DNA of 64,000 bases. Origin: JAGNLV01 sp964612145 (GTDB lineage: Bacteria; Zixibacteria; MSB-5A5; GN15; FEB-12). Under the pieces are notes generated by a model. That model did no database searches and was not told the DNA's origin. It saw only the letters and a program-made list of their open reading frames with translations. Location: NCBI GenBank assembly GCA_964612145.1, contig CAZTBP010000012.1:73508-137507 (forward strand), written 5' to 3'. The translations under genes were made by a program, and so were the position numbers. Positions 26,681-34,146 of this stretch are shown here, in pieces (within the stretch, counting starts at the first letter, position 1; each line of letters begins with the position of its first letter).

Positions 26681-26876
26681 TGGCCGTTTGCTCGTTTAAG
26701 GGGACTTAATGCCGGTGGATTACCGTGAGTTGTTGTCAGATAATCTGTTGACAAAGCAAAACGCCGATTGTTTATTTCCCCCTGTTGCGCTGACGATTAG
26801 TATTAAACGTCTTACAATGATTGCAACGTCTATATTTGTGAAAGATTGATTTTTGATAATATCGGGGATACGTGTA

Positions 26877-27557
26877 ATGAGGAAAATTGCTTTAACGGTC
26901 GCTCTTGCTGCCTGCACGATGTTCGCAGCCGACGCTTCCGCTCAGGAAGAGTTCGTCGGGCGCGACATTCTTGAAATCTCTGTTTACGGTGGATTAGCGG
27001 TGCCCACAGGTGGAATTACCGACTGGCAGACCGGATTCACCTCGCCGGAGACCGTCAATCGCGGCGCCGAAACCGGCTATGACCTGGCGATCGACATCGG
27101 CTACTACGTCAATTATCACCTCAATGTCGGTCTCAACTTCCGATACACTGAATTTGGTATCGAGGGCGACCTGACTCAGGATCACGCCCACCGGCTGTAT
27201 AACCCCAACCTGTATGTCAAATACAGCTTTGAAGGCGAATCCTTCTGGGTGCCGTTTATCAAGGGCCATGTCGGCGTTGAAAATCCGAAATTCTCGACTA
27301 AAGTGTTTGACAAAAACGGCTCCGAATTCAAATTCCGTGAGCTTTCGTACAGCCCGGTCCTGGCCTTCGGCGCCACCGCCGGCCTGTTTTACTACACCGC
27401 CGACTTTTCCGGTATATTTCTTGAAGCCGGCTACCACTATGCCATGACCGAAAATTCGTGGGGCGAATACCAGGGCGAGGACCACGCCTTTCGCGAAAAC
27501 CTCGGTACGTTCACGATCAACTTGGGCGTGAAACTTATTGTCGGCTCCGGCGAATAA
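26877..27557 (+). CDS. Outer-membrane beta-barrel protein
   Basis: Protein of 226 residues with a signal peptide (MRKIALTVALAACTMFAADASA) and alternating hydrophobic/polar strands (LEISVYGGLAVPTGG, YHLNVGLNFRYTEF, FLEAGYHYAM, FTINLGVKLIVGS) ending on a strand, the pattern of an eight-stranded OmpA/OmpW-size barrel. Specific function unknown. The start ATG 26877 has GGGGA 8 nt upstream; a TTG at 26853 would extend the frame but would put a charged segment before the signal peptide. It is followed by a terminator. Confidence 0.75.
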   Translation: MRKIALTVALAACTMFAADASAQEEFVGRDILEISVYGGLAVPTGGITDWQTGFTSPETVNRGAETGYDLAIDIGYYVNYHLNVGLNFRYTEFGIEGDLTQDHAHRLYNPNLYVKYSFEGESFWVPFIKGHVGVENPKFSTKVFDKNGSEFKFRELSYSPVLAFGATAGLFYYTADFSGIFLEAGYHYAMTENSWGEYQGEDHAFRENLGTFTINLGVKLIVGSGE

Positions 27558-27577
27558 CGGTTTCTCTGGATTATCCC

Positions 27578-27608
27578 AAAGCCCGCCCGTTGCGGCGGGC
27601 TTTTTTTG
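27578..27608 (+). terminator. Rho-independent terminator
   Basis: Ten-base-pair stem AAAGCCCGCC/GGCGGGCTTT with a six-base loop and a run of Ts. It ends the beta-barrel gene and leaves under 40 bp before the next start codon. Confidence 0.9.
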
Positions 27609-27644
27609 TTTTCGTTTGTACGGTATCTGTGTATCATCAGAACC

Positions 27645-28994
27645 ATGAGCGCGACACGATTACTAATAGTCGACGACGAAGCAGCCCAGCGAGACCTGCT
27701 AAAGGGCTATCTCGATAAGCAGGGATTCGAAGTGCACACCTTCGAAAACGGCACGCAGGCGCACGAGAACTACCATACGGTCTTCGCACCGGTCGCCCTG
27801 GTTGACATGAAAATGCCTGGCATGACCGGGATAGAACTGCTCGGCAAATTGCGCGAGATAAACCCCTTCATTCAGGTCATAGTTCTCACTGCATTTGGCT
27901 CGGTAGAAACCGCCGTTGAGGCAATGAAGGCCGGCGCTTACGACTACATCACAAAGCCGGTCGAAGATCTCGATGAACTCCTCATAAAGCTCCGAAAAGC
28001 CGCCGAACAAAACCGTTTGATTGTCGATCGCGAGGCGCTTGCCGAACGTCTGGCCGAGGTCTTTCCGTCGACTGAGATTATTGGCGAGGCCGACTCAATC
28101 AAGAGAGTTAAAGAGATGATCTCGCTGGTGGCCCCAAAAGACGCTACCGTTCTTATTACGGGAGACTCCGGTACCGGCAAGGAACTGGTCGCGCGCGCCA
28201 TTCACGCCCTGTCGGACCGGGCCGAGGAGCGACTGGTGGCGATCAATTGCGCGGCCTTTCCGGAAACCCTGCTTGAGTCCGAACTCTTTGGCCACGAAAA
28301 AGGCGCTTTCACCGGAGCTGACAAAGCAAAACAGGGACGGTTCGAACTGGCCGACGGCGGCACGCTGTTCCTCGACGAAATAGGGGAGATGCCGCTTTCA
28401 ATGCAGGTCAAGCTGCTTCGCGTGCTGGAGGAAAAAACTATCCAGCGGCTCGGTTCGGTTAAAGAAATCCCGCTTGACATTCGCATCATCGCCGCCACCA
28501 ACCGTAATCTCGAAGAAATGGTTGCCGGGGGAGGATTCCGGGAGGATCTCTTCTACCGACTGAATGTCATCTCCATCCATGTCCCGCCATTGCGGGAACG
28601 GCCCGGCGATGTTCTACTGTTGGCCGAGAAATTTGTGAAGCGGTTCAGCCAGAAGCTTGGTCGCGATATCAAAGGTATCGATCCCGAAGCTGCCCGGATT
28701 CTCGCCGGTTATGCCTGGCCCGGTAATGTCCGCGAACTCGAAAATATTCTCGAACGGGCCGTTGTCCTCAGTCGCAACGATCACGTTACCAAAGAAGACC
28801 TGTCCGGCCTTAGCAATGCCGCAGTCAAGACCGATTCCAGTCCGATTCGTCCTCTGGCCGAAGTCGAAAAAGAGCATATCCAGAGTTGCCTTGACCAACT
28901 TGACTGGAATATGACCGCCTGCGCCGAAAAACTCGGCATTCACCGCAATACACTCCGCGCCAAAATCAAGGAATACGGCCTGAAACAGGGTTGA
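27645..28994 (+). CDS. NtrC-family sigma-54-dependent response regulator
   Basis: Two-component enhancer-binding activator of 449 residues. Receiver domain 1-120 with acidic DDE at 10-12 and the phosphoacceptor Asp54 (LVDMKMPG). AAA+ sigma-54 interaction domain about 145-375 with Walker A GDSGTGKE (about 172-179), the GAFTGA loop (about 220) that contacts sigma-54, and GTLFLDEIGEM. C-terminal Fis-type helix-turn-helix (ACAEKLGIHRNTLRAKIKEY). No histidine kinase gene is adjacent, so it is an orphan; kinases at 39.8 and 47.3 kb are the nearest. I took ATG 27645 over a further-upstream frame because it gives the standard receiver N-terminus. Confidence 0.95.
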   Translation: MSATRLLIVDDEAAQRDLLKGYLDKQGFEVHTFENGTQAHENYHTVFAPVALVDMKMPGMTGIELLGKLREINPFIQVIVLTAFGSVETAVEAMKAGAYDYITKPVEDLDELLIKLRKAAEQNRLIVDREALAERLAEVFPSTEIIGEADSIKRVKEMISLVAPKDATVLITGDSGTGKELVARAIHALSDRAEERLVAINCAAFPETLLESELFGHEKGAFTGADKAKQGRFELADGGTLFLDEIGEMPLSMQVKLLRVLEEKTIQRLGSVKEIPLDIRIIAATNRNLEEMVAGGGFREDLFYRLNVISIHVPPLRERPGDVLLLAEKFVKRFSQKLGRDIKGIDPEAARILAGYAWPGNVRELENILERAVVLSRNDHVTKEDLSGLSNAAVKTDSSPIRPLAEVEKEHIQSCLDQLDWNMTACAEKLGIHRNTLRAKIKEYGLKQG

Positions 28995-29044
28995 TTCCGG
29001 CCGATTGCTCTCCCACATATTCTGTGCATCGACCCAGGGGACAT

Positions 29045-29059
29045 GCACAATAATTGTGC
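29045..29059. promoter_or_regulatory. Palindrome, possible activator binding site
   Basis: GCACAATAATTGTGC is a perfect 7-bp inverted repeat with a 1-bp centre. It lies 50 bp after the sigma-54 activator gene and about 66 bp upstream of the -24/-12-like element at 29125, a usual distance for an enhancer-binding protein site. Function is inferred from position. Confidence 0.4.
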
Positions 29060-29124
29060 GTCGAGTTGATCTGATCGTTTGCTTGATTAGTGTTAAGTCA
29101 CGCAAGGACAGCGACTTGTCGAAA

Positions 29125-29141
29125 CTGGCATGGCTTTTGAT
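29125..29141 (+). promoter_or_regulatory. Possible sigma-54 (-24/-12) promoter
   Basis: CTGGCATGGCTTTTGAT fits YTGGCACG-N4-TTGCW with correct spacing and two mismatches, one of them the -12 C (here A). It lies 54 bp before the lipoprotein start codon. Confidence 0.38.
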
Positions 29142-29194
29142 TACTAATAGCCCGGAGGAAAGACCAACCTGTGGTTAGAACGGAGAATATGACA

Positions 29195-30082
29195 ATGAAA
29201 AACATCTTTTTATTCGGATTGCTGATTGTGGGGCTTGCTGTTGTTGGTGGATGTGATGATGATAACGATGCCAACTTCGACCCCCGTCCGCAGCCGCCTC
29301 AGGGCGTCTTTTCCATTACTGGTGACGGCAGCGTGGAGTTGTGGTGGGCCGGCCCGTATGAGCGCGATATTGCCTCATTCAATATCTACCGCGCCCAGTC
29401 CCCCGATACCCTGGCGCCGTCGCAGTACGAATTCCGCTTCTCCGTCCTGGCCGAAGATAATCCTGATCTCGACCTGATATACTATTTCACATCCGATGAA
29501 GACGCGGCCAATGCTACTACCTATTGGTACGCCATTTCATCGGTCGATCACGCCGGGCAGGAATCCGACTTGTCGGCTGAAGATATTTTCGATACTCCGA
29601 GGCCCGAAGGCGTGGTTGAGTTGACCGATGTCGCCGTGTTTGAAAACACGTCCGGCTTTGACTTCTCGTCCGAAGTCCGGGTACCGGCCGGCAGCCCGTT
29701 GTGCGATGTCTGGGTTGACCGTTTTGACGGCATCTTCTACCTGAATGCCGGTGATACGAGCATCGCCAGTCTCGACTTGAACGATATCCAGGACATGGGC
29801 TTCACCGACGACTGGGATGTCATCGGCTGGGCTCCGGTCGAAGGGTATTCGGAGCTTGGCTACGCTGAAATCATAGAGGGCCATACGTACGTCCTCTGGA
29901 ACGACGAGAACCATTTCATGAAGATGTACGTGCTTGATATCGACGCTAACAGCGTGACGTTCCAGTGGGCCTACCAGCAGCAGGACGGCAATCCGGAACT
30001 TATCCCGCAGCGCCCGACCAAAGACGACTCAGCCGCGCTTACCCGCTCGGCTAAGATAAATACACACAGCACTGGCATGTAA
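29195..30082 (+). CDS. Lipoprotein with a fibronectin-type domain
   Basis: Exported lipoprotein of 295 residues. Signal sequence ends in the lipobox VGGC (Cys20), followed by an Asp/Asn-rich tether (DDDNDANFD) that suits an outer-membrane lipoprotein. Residues about 30-125 look like a fibronectin type III unit (SVELWWAGPYERDIASFNIY, YWYAISSVDHAGQESDLS). The rest has no recognised motif. Start ATG 29195 has GGAG 9 nt upstream; in-frame starts at 29171 (GTG) and 29189 (ATG) are possible but worse placed or spaced. It is followed 21 nt later by the DUF4384/PEGA gene. Confidence 0.75.
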   Translation: MKNIFLFGLLIVGLAVVGGCDDDNDANFDPRPQPPQGVFSITGDGSVELWWAGPYERDIASFNIYRAQSPDTLAPSQYEFRFSVLAEDNPDLDLIYYFTSDEDAANATTYWYAISSVDHAGQESDLSAEDIFDTPRPEGVVELTDVAVFENTSGFDFSSEVRVPAGSPLCDVWVDRFDGIFYLNAGDTSIASLDLNDIQDMGFTDDWDVIGWAPVEGYSELGYAEIIEGHTYVLWNDENHFMKMYVLDIDANSVTFQWAYQQQDGNPELIPQRPTKDDSAALTRSAKINTHSTGM

Positions 30083-30103
30083 ACTGAAAGGCAAGGTGCT
30101 ACC

Positions 30104-31672
30104 ATGTTACGCAATAGACTGACAATACTCGGTGTGACGCTCCTGGCGCTGCTGATGCTGGCGCCGGCGACGATGTCACAAGATCAAAGCATAATGAGGG
30201 TGGATCGAGATGACTCCGGCTATGACTCCGAGGAGTACTACACTGACCGGGCAAGGATTGACCGCTATCTCGGTGTCGAGATCTGGCCGAACCACTCCGA
30301 CGGGGAGTACTACGAGGGTGACCGGATCGTCTTTAACTTCCGGAGCAACCGTGACGCTTTTGTCGCAATCTACAGTATCGACACGCGCGGACGGGTGAGC
30401 TTGTTGTTCCCGGCCGGCCCCAACGAAAATAACTTCGTGCAGGGCGGCGCGACCCATCACCTCCCGGGCGCCCGTGACGACTTTGACTTTGTCGTAGCCG
30501 GTCCGGAGGGTGTCGAGAACATCCAGATAATCGCCTCGCGTGAGCCGTTCCCAATCCCCGACTGGTACCCGGTGTCGGGCCTGGTCGCCAACGATGACGA
30601 TCGGCTGGCGTTCATGGACTACCTCAACGAACGGTTCTTTGTTCGCTACGGTGGCCAGCGCTTTGCCTATGACCGCACCGCCATTTATGTCAACGAATGG
30701 GAACAGTATTACTACCGTCCGGTCTACTACCCGACCTATCACCCGTGGACAGTTTACGGCAACGCCTACATTGACTACCCGTTTGGTGCGTCCGTGTATG
30801 TCAACGGGGTCTATTGGGGCGCCACTCCGCTGTACCTGCCGCGCGTCTATGTCGGCTGGCACACCGTTACGATATACGATCGCTACGGCTACTGCTGGGA
30901 AAACGATATTCATGTCTCCCGGTACCACACGGTGGTGCTCGACCACAATGTGGTGACGACGCAACCTGGTGTGAAATCAAAGTATCGTGAAGTTCGCACA
31001 GCCGGATACCGCAATCCTGTTACCAACGGCTACCCGAACTATACGGCCAAGAAGAATGCCATAACTAGTTCCGGAAGCGTGAAGCAGAAGGAAGTCGTGA
31101 TGCGGGGTTCCGGCGGCAACACGGTTCGTGAAAAGGTCACCATTGCTCCCAAGAAGCATGTTCGCGGCACGACCAAACTGGTCAAGACCGAGCGCGGTAT
31201 CGAAACCGCCGGTCTGGTGCCCGAGCGGAAGACCGACCGCGCGGCTTTCGGCAGCAAGTCGTATGACGTCAAGAAAAGCAACACGAGCGGCTACAACCCC
31301 GGTTATCGTGGCGCGAAAGCGCGCGATGCATATTCCGGCGGCAAGTCGGCTTACGATGCCAATACCGGCAACTCGCGCTCCGGCAAAGTTGGACGGTCCA
31401 GCAATGACTACGGACGCAGTAAGTCCTCATCGGACTACTACCAGAAGAAGTCCGGTTCCAACCGGGCCAAGTCCTACAAGGCGACTCCGCCCAGCCGAAG
31501 CAAAGGCAGCAGCGGATCGGTGAAACCGTCGACCAGATCCAAGAGCTCCGGATCGTCCGGCCGAGTGAAAAGCTCGGGAGGCTCGAAATCCAGCGGCGGT
31601 TCTAAAAGCCCGTCCTCGGGTTCGAGTAAAAGCTCCAAGTCCGGCGGCAAGTCAAAAGGCAAAGGCCGCTAA
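30104..31672 (+). CDS. DUF4384 and PEGA domain exported protein with Ser/Lys/Gly-rich tail
   Basis: Exported protein of 522 residues. Signal peptide 1-25 (core LTILGVTLLALLMLAPATMS). Residues about 55-165 fit DUF4384 (GDRIVFNFRSNRDAFVAIYS, GRVSLLFPAGPNENNFV). A Tyr-rich linker is followed by a PEGA-type beta unit at about 223-270 (DYPFGASVYVNGVYWGATPL). The last 230 residues are low-complexity and basic, rich in Ser, Lys, Gly and Arg (SSGSVKPSTRSKSSGSSG), probably disordered. The domain pair is common in envelope proteins of unknown function; the basic tail could bind an acidic polymer or peptidoglycan. Probably cotranscribed with the preceding lipoprotein. Confidence 0.78.
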   Translation: MLRNRLTILGVTLLALLMLAPATMSQDQSIMRVDRDDSGYDSEEYYTDRARIDRYLGVEIWPNHSDGEYYEGDRIVFNFRSNRDAFVAIYSIDTRGRVSLLFPAGPNENNFVQGGATHHLPGARDDFDFVVAGPEGVENIQIIASREPFPIPDWYPVSGLVANDDDRLAFMDYLNERFFVRYGGQRFAYDRTAIYVNEWEQYYYRPVYYPTYHPWTVYGNAYIDYPFGASVYVNGVYWGATPLYLPRVYVGWHTVTIYDRYGYCWENDIHVSRYHTVVLDHNVVTTQPGVKSKYREVRTAGYRNPVTNGYPNYTAKKNAITSSGSVKQKEVVMRGSGGNTVREKVTIAPKKHVRGTTKLVKTERGIETAGLVPERKTDRAAFGSKSYDVKKSNTSGYNPGYRGAKARDAYSGGKSAYDANTGNSRSGKVGRSSNDYGRSKSSSDYYQKKSGSNRAKSYKATPPSRSKGSSGSVKPSTRSKSSGSSGRVKSSGGSKSSGGSKSPSSGSSKSSKSGGKSKGKGR

Positions 31673-31683
31673 GAAATAACGAC

Positions 31684-31712
31684 CGTGGGGCGGTCTGCAT
31701 CACCGCCCCACG
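31684..31712 (+). other. Strong intercistronic hairpin
   Basis: Perfect 11-bp stem CGTGGGGCGGT/ACCGCCCCACG with a 7-base loop between the PEGA gene and the Lys/Asp-rich gene. No T-tract follows, so it is more likely an mRNA-stabilising or partial-stop element than a classical terminator. Confidence 0.6.
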
Positions 31713-31745
31713 ATCACCTGCCCCCGGAAGGAGGTAGATGACACT

Positions 31746-32198
31746 ATGACACGATGGTTGACATACATATTCTGCGCACTGTTCGCCTTCAGCGTCTCGG
31801 GAACAGTCCTTGCCGTTGAAAAGAAGGAAAAGGACAAGAAGACCGAGGAAAAGAAGGACGATGATAAAAAGAAGTCCGAGAAAGACAGCGACAAAAAGAA
31901 GGACGACAAGGCCAAAGACTCGGACAAAAAGAAAAGAGCGAACGACAAGAAAGAGCCCGACAAAAAGAAAGCCGACAAAAACCGCAAGTACGACACCTTC
32001 GTTGACAAGAACAGCAACGGCATCGATGATCGGTGCGAAAACCTGAAGAACAAGGCGGCAACGGTCTCTTCAAAGTCGGATAAGAAGTCGGCTGACGAGA
32101 AGAAAACGGACGATAAAAAGTCGGATGAGAAGAAGAAGTCCGATGACAAAAAGTCAGACAAAAAAGAAGACAAGAAGAAAGACGACGATAAGGACTGA
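31746..32198 (+). CDS. Exported Lys/Asp/Glu-rich protein with a single calcium-loop-like motif
   Basis: Protein of 150 residues: signal peptide 1-23 (MTRWLTYIFCALFAFSVSGT, cleavage near LAV), then almost only Lys, Asp, Glu and Ser in irregular repeats such as DKKKDDKAKDSDKKK. One ordered-looking island at about 81-101 contains FVDKNSNGIDDRCENL, which has the spacing of an EF-hand or dockerin-type calcium loop (Asp87, Asn89, Asn91, then Asp94/Asp95). The family is unknown to me. Strong Shine-Dalgarno (GAAGGAGGT) upstream. Real coding is supported by the signal peptide, the ribosome site and the terminator after it, but the composition makes homology calls unreliable. Confidence 0.65.
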   Translation: MTRWLTYIFCALFAFSVSGTVLAVEKKEKDKKTEEKKDDDKKKSEKDSDKKKDDKAKDSDKKKRANDKKEPDKKKADKNRKYDTFVDKNSNGIDDRCENLKNKAATVSSKSDKKSADEKKTDDKKSDEKKKSDDKKSDKKEDKKKDDDKD

Positions 32199-32240
32199 GG
32201 AAATCGAGCCCCAAGGGGTCTTTTCATAAATCGAGCGGGG

Positions 32241-32274
32241 CGGCCGGACTGATCATCCGGCCGTTCGTTTTTTT
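32241..32274 (+). terminator. Rho-independent terminator
   Basis: Eight-base-pair stem CGGCCGGA/TCCGGCCG, 7-base loop, then TTCGTTTTTTT. It insulates the heat-shock operon from the gene before it. Confidence 0.88.
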
Positions 32275-32345
32275 AGGGGATTTTTTACTATCCGGCACTA
32301 CTCGAGAAATATCCGCATCTATATGAATCATTTAGGCTTGACTCG

Positions 32346-32354
32346 TGTTATAAT
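32346..32354 (+). promoter_or_regulatory. Extended -10 promoter of the hrcA-dnaK operon
   Basis: TGTTATAAT is a perfect extended -10 (TGnTATAAT), 80 bp before the hrcA start. The -35 region is weak. The CIRCE-like operator begins 15 bp downstream, the standard arrangement for HrcA repression. Confidence 0.65.
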
Positions 32355-32368
32355 ACAGTGTACCTTTG

Positions 32369-32395
32369 TTAGCAGTCTGACAGTCCGGCTGCCAA
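32369..32395. promoter_or_regulatory. CIRCE-like HrcA operator
   Basis: TTAGCAGTC, nine bases, GGCTGCCAA. The left arm matches the CIRCE consensus TTAGCACTC at eight of nine positions and the right arm matches GAGTGCTAA at six of nine; the arms are complementary to each other at seven of nine. Position between the -10 box and hrcA supports autoregulation by HrcA. Confidence 0.75.
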
Positions 32396-32434
32396 AACGG
32401 CAGTACCGATTGACTCTCAAGAAGTTAAGTCATT

Positions 32435-33481
32435 ATGGCATTTGAAAACTTATCAGATAGAGAAAAAGAGGTCCTCTCAAACCTCATTCAATACTATATC
32501 GAATCCGCTGATCCGGTCGGATCCCGGGTTATCGCCAATAAGTTCAATATGGGCGTTTCCTCGGCCACCATCAGGAACACCCTGCAGGATCTCGAAGAAC
32601 TCGGCCTGGTGCGCCAGCCGCACACTTCGGCCGGCCGTGTCCCCACTGATCTCGGCTACCGCGTCTATGTCGATTACCTCCTGCGACCGGAGACTCTCAG
32701 CGAGTCGGTCAAGGAGCGAATCAAGAAATCCATCCTCAAGGAGGGGCGCGGGGTCAACGAAATCCTCGGACAGACCTGCAAGGTTCTCAGCGATATCACG
32801 CACCAGCTGGGCGTGACGATCGCCCCGAAGTTTGACCGGGGGATTCTCCACCGGGTCGAGCTGATTCCGTTGTCCGAGGACCGGATTATGGCGGTCGTGA
32901 TCGTGGAATCCGGTCTCGCCCGCAGCGTGATAATCGAGGTCCAGACGCGCATTTCCAATGACCAGTTGCGCGAGGTCGAGCAGGTGCTCAACGAGCGGCT
33001 CCACGGCCTGACCCTCGGTGAAGTCCGAAGCGAGATAGCCAAGCGCATGATCGATGTCACCGGCGACGGCCGCCTGATCAAACTCATTATTGACTCCAAG
33101 GACCGTATCTGGACGGATGGTTTCACCGGCGATATCCACCTTTCCGGCGCCGATAATCTTCTCTCGCAACCGGAATTCTCGCAGCTTGATCATATCACCC
33201 GGATTATCCGGCTGATGGAGGACAGCACCACGCTTAAAGAATTCCTCTCGGCTGCCGAGGACAGCGGACTGCTGGTGACGATAGGCAAGGAAAACAAGTT
33301 CGATGAGATCCTTGACTGCTCCCTGGTAACCTCCCGCTACAAAGTCGGGAACATCTCAGGGACTATTGGCATTATCGGGCCGACCCGTATGGAGTACGGT
33401 AAACTCGTTTCGATTGTAGATTACACCGCCCGGGCGATCGGCGAAGTTCTCGGGGGATTGGAAAAGAAAGAGGACGCGTAG
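32435..33481 (+). CDS. hrcA: Heat-inducible transcription repressor HrcA
   Basis: Repressor of class I heat-shock genes, 348 residues. N-terminal winged helix (LSDREKEVLSNLIQYYIESA, VSSATIRNTLQDLEELGLV, TSAGRVPTDLGYRVYVDYL) followed by the GAF-like dimerisation domain and the C-terminal GTIGIIGPTRMEYGK motif. It heads the operon hrcA-grpE-dnaK-dnaJ and probably binds the CIRCE-like site just upstream. The ATG has only a weak Shine-Dalgarno. Confidence 0.96.
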   Translation: MAFENLSDREKEVLSNLIQYYIESADPVGSRVIANKFNMGVSSATIRNTLQDLEELGLVRQPHTSAGRVPTDLGYRVYVDYLLRPETLSESVKERIKKSILKEGRGVNEILGQTCKVLSDITHQLGVTIAPKFDRGILHRVELIPLSEDRIMAVVIVESGLARSVIIEVQTRISNDQLREVEQVLNERLHGLTLGEVRSEIAKRMIDVTGDGRLIKLIIDSKDRIWTDGFTGDIHLSGADNLLSQPEFSQLDHITRIIRLMEDSTTLKEFLSAAEDSGLLVTIGKENKFDEILDCSLVTSRYKVGNISGTIGIIGPTRMEYGKLVSIVDYTARAIGEVLGGLEKKEDA

Positions 33482-33483
33482 CT

Positions 33484-34095
33484 ATGGGACGCAAAAAAGA
33501 TATCGAAGTTGAACTAAACGATGTGGAAGAGGAGTCTGCCTCGGCGGACACCGACCGGGCCGAACAGGCACAGGAAGACCAACCGACTGAAGCCGTCGAG
33601 TCCAAACCCGATGACGAGCTTTCTCAGGAGGAACGGCTCAAAAAGCAGATAGAGGAGCTCGATGACCGCTTGCTGCGAACGGTTGCGGAGTTTGATAATT
33701 ATCGCAAGCGCCAGGCCCGACAGTACCAAGAAACAGTAAAGGCAGCCGGTGATCGCGTGCTCACAGACCTGCTCGATATCATTGACAACCTCCAGCGGGC
33801 GCTTGAGCACGCCGATGATAAAACCGACTTCGAGTCGTTCCGCAAAGGCACGGAACTCATTTTCAATCAGATGCAGAATATCCTGAACAAGTACGAGGTG
33901 GAACCGATTGAATCGGTCGGTAAACCGTTTGACCCGAATCTGCATGAAGCACTCATGCAGGTTGCCTCGGATGAATACGGTGAGGGGGTGATTGCGGTAG
34001 AGATGACCAAAGGCTACAAGCGCGGTGACCGGGTGCTGCGCCATGCTAAAGTCGGCGTAAGCACCGGCGCGCCGAATAACGACGAGCAGGCGTAA
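33484..34095 (+). CDS. grpE: Nucleotide exchange factor GrpE
   Basis: DnaK co-chaperone that promotes ADP release. 203 residues: acidic disordered N-terminus (about 1-50), long dimeric coiled coil (about 55-130, containing RTVAEFDNYRKRQARQ), and the C-terminal beta domain (PFDPNLHEALMQV, GYKRGDRVLRHAKVGVS). It starts 2 nt after hrcA. Confidence 0.96.
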   Translation: MGRKKDIEVELNDVEEESASADTDRAEQAQEDQPTEAVESKPDDELSQEERLKKQIEELDDRLLRTVAEFDNYRKRQARQYQETVKAAGDRVLTDLLDIIDNLQRALEHADDKTDFESFRKGTELIFNQMQNILNKYEVEPIESVGKPFDPNLHEALMQVASDEYGEGVIAVEMTKGYKRGDRVLRHAKVGVSTGAPNNDEQA

Positions 34096-34146
34096 CTGTA
34101 GAGAATATCAATACGTTTATACACAGGAAGCAAGGAGAACGGAGGA

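Noticed and set aside
26831..26838. TATATTTG (also at 41661) as a Bacteroidota-type -7 box
   Set aside because: No properly spaced -33 TTTG; two short matches are weak evidence.
32338..32354. TTGACT just before TATAAT as a complete promoter
   Set aside because: The spacer is only 5 bp; the extended -10 is more likely to work alone.
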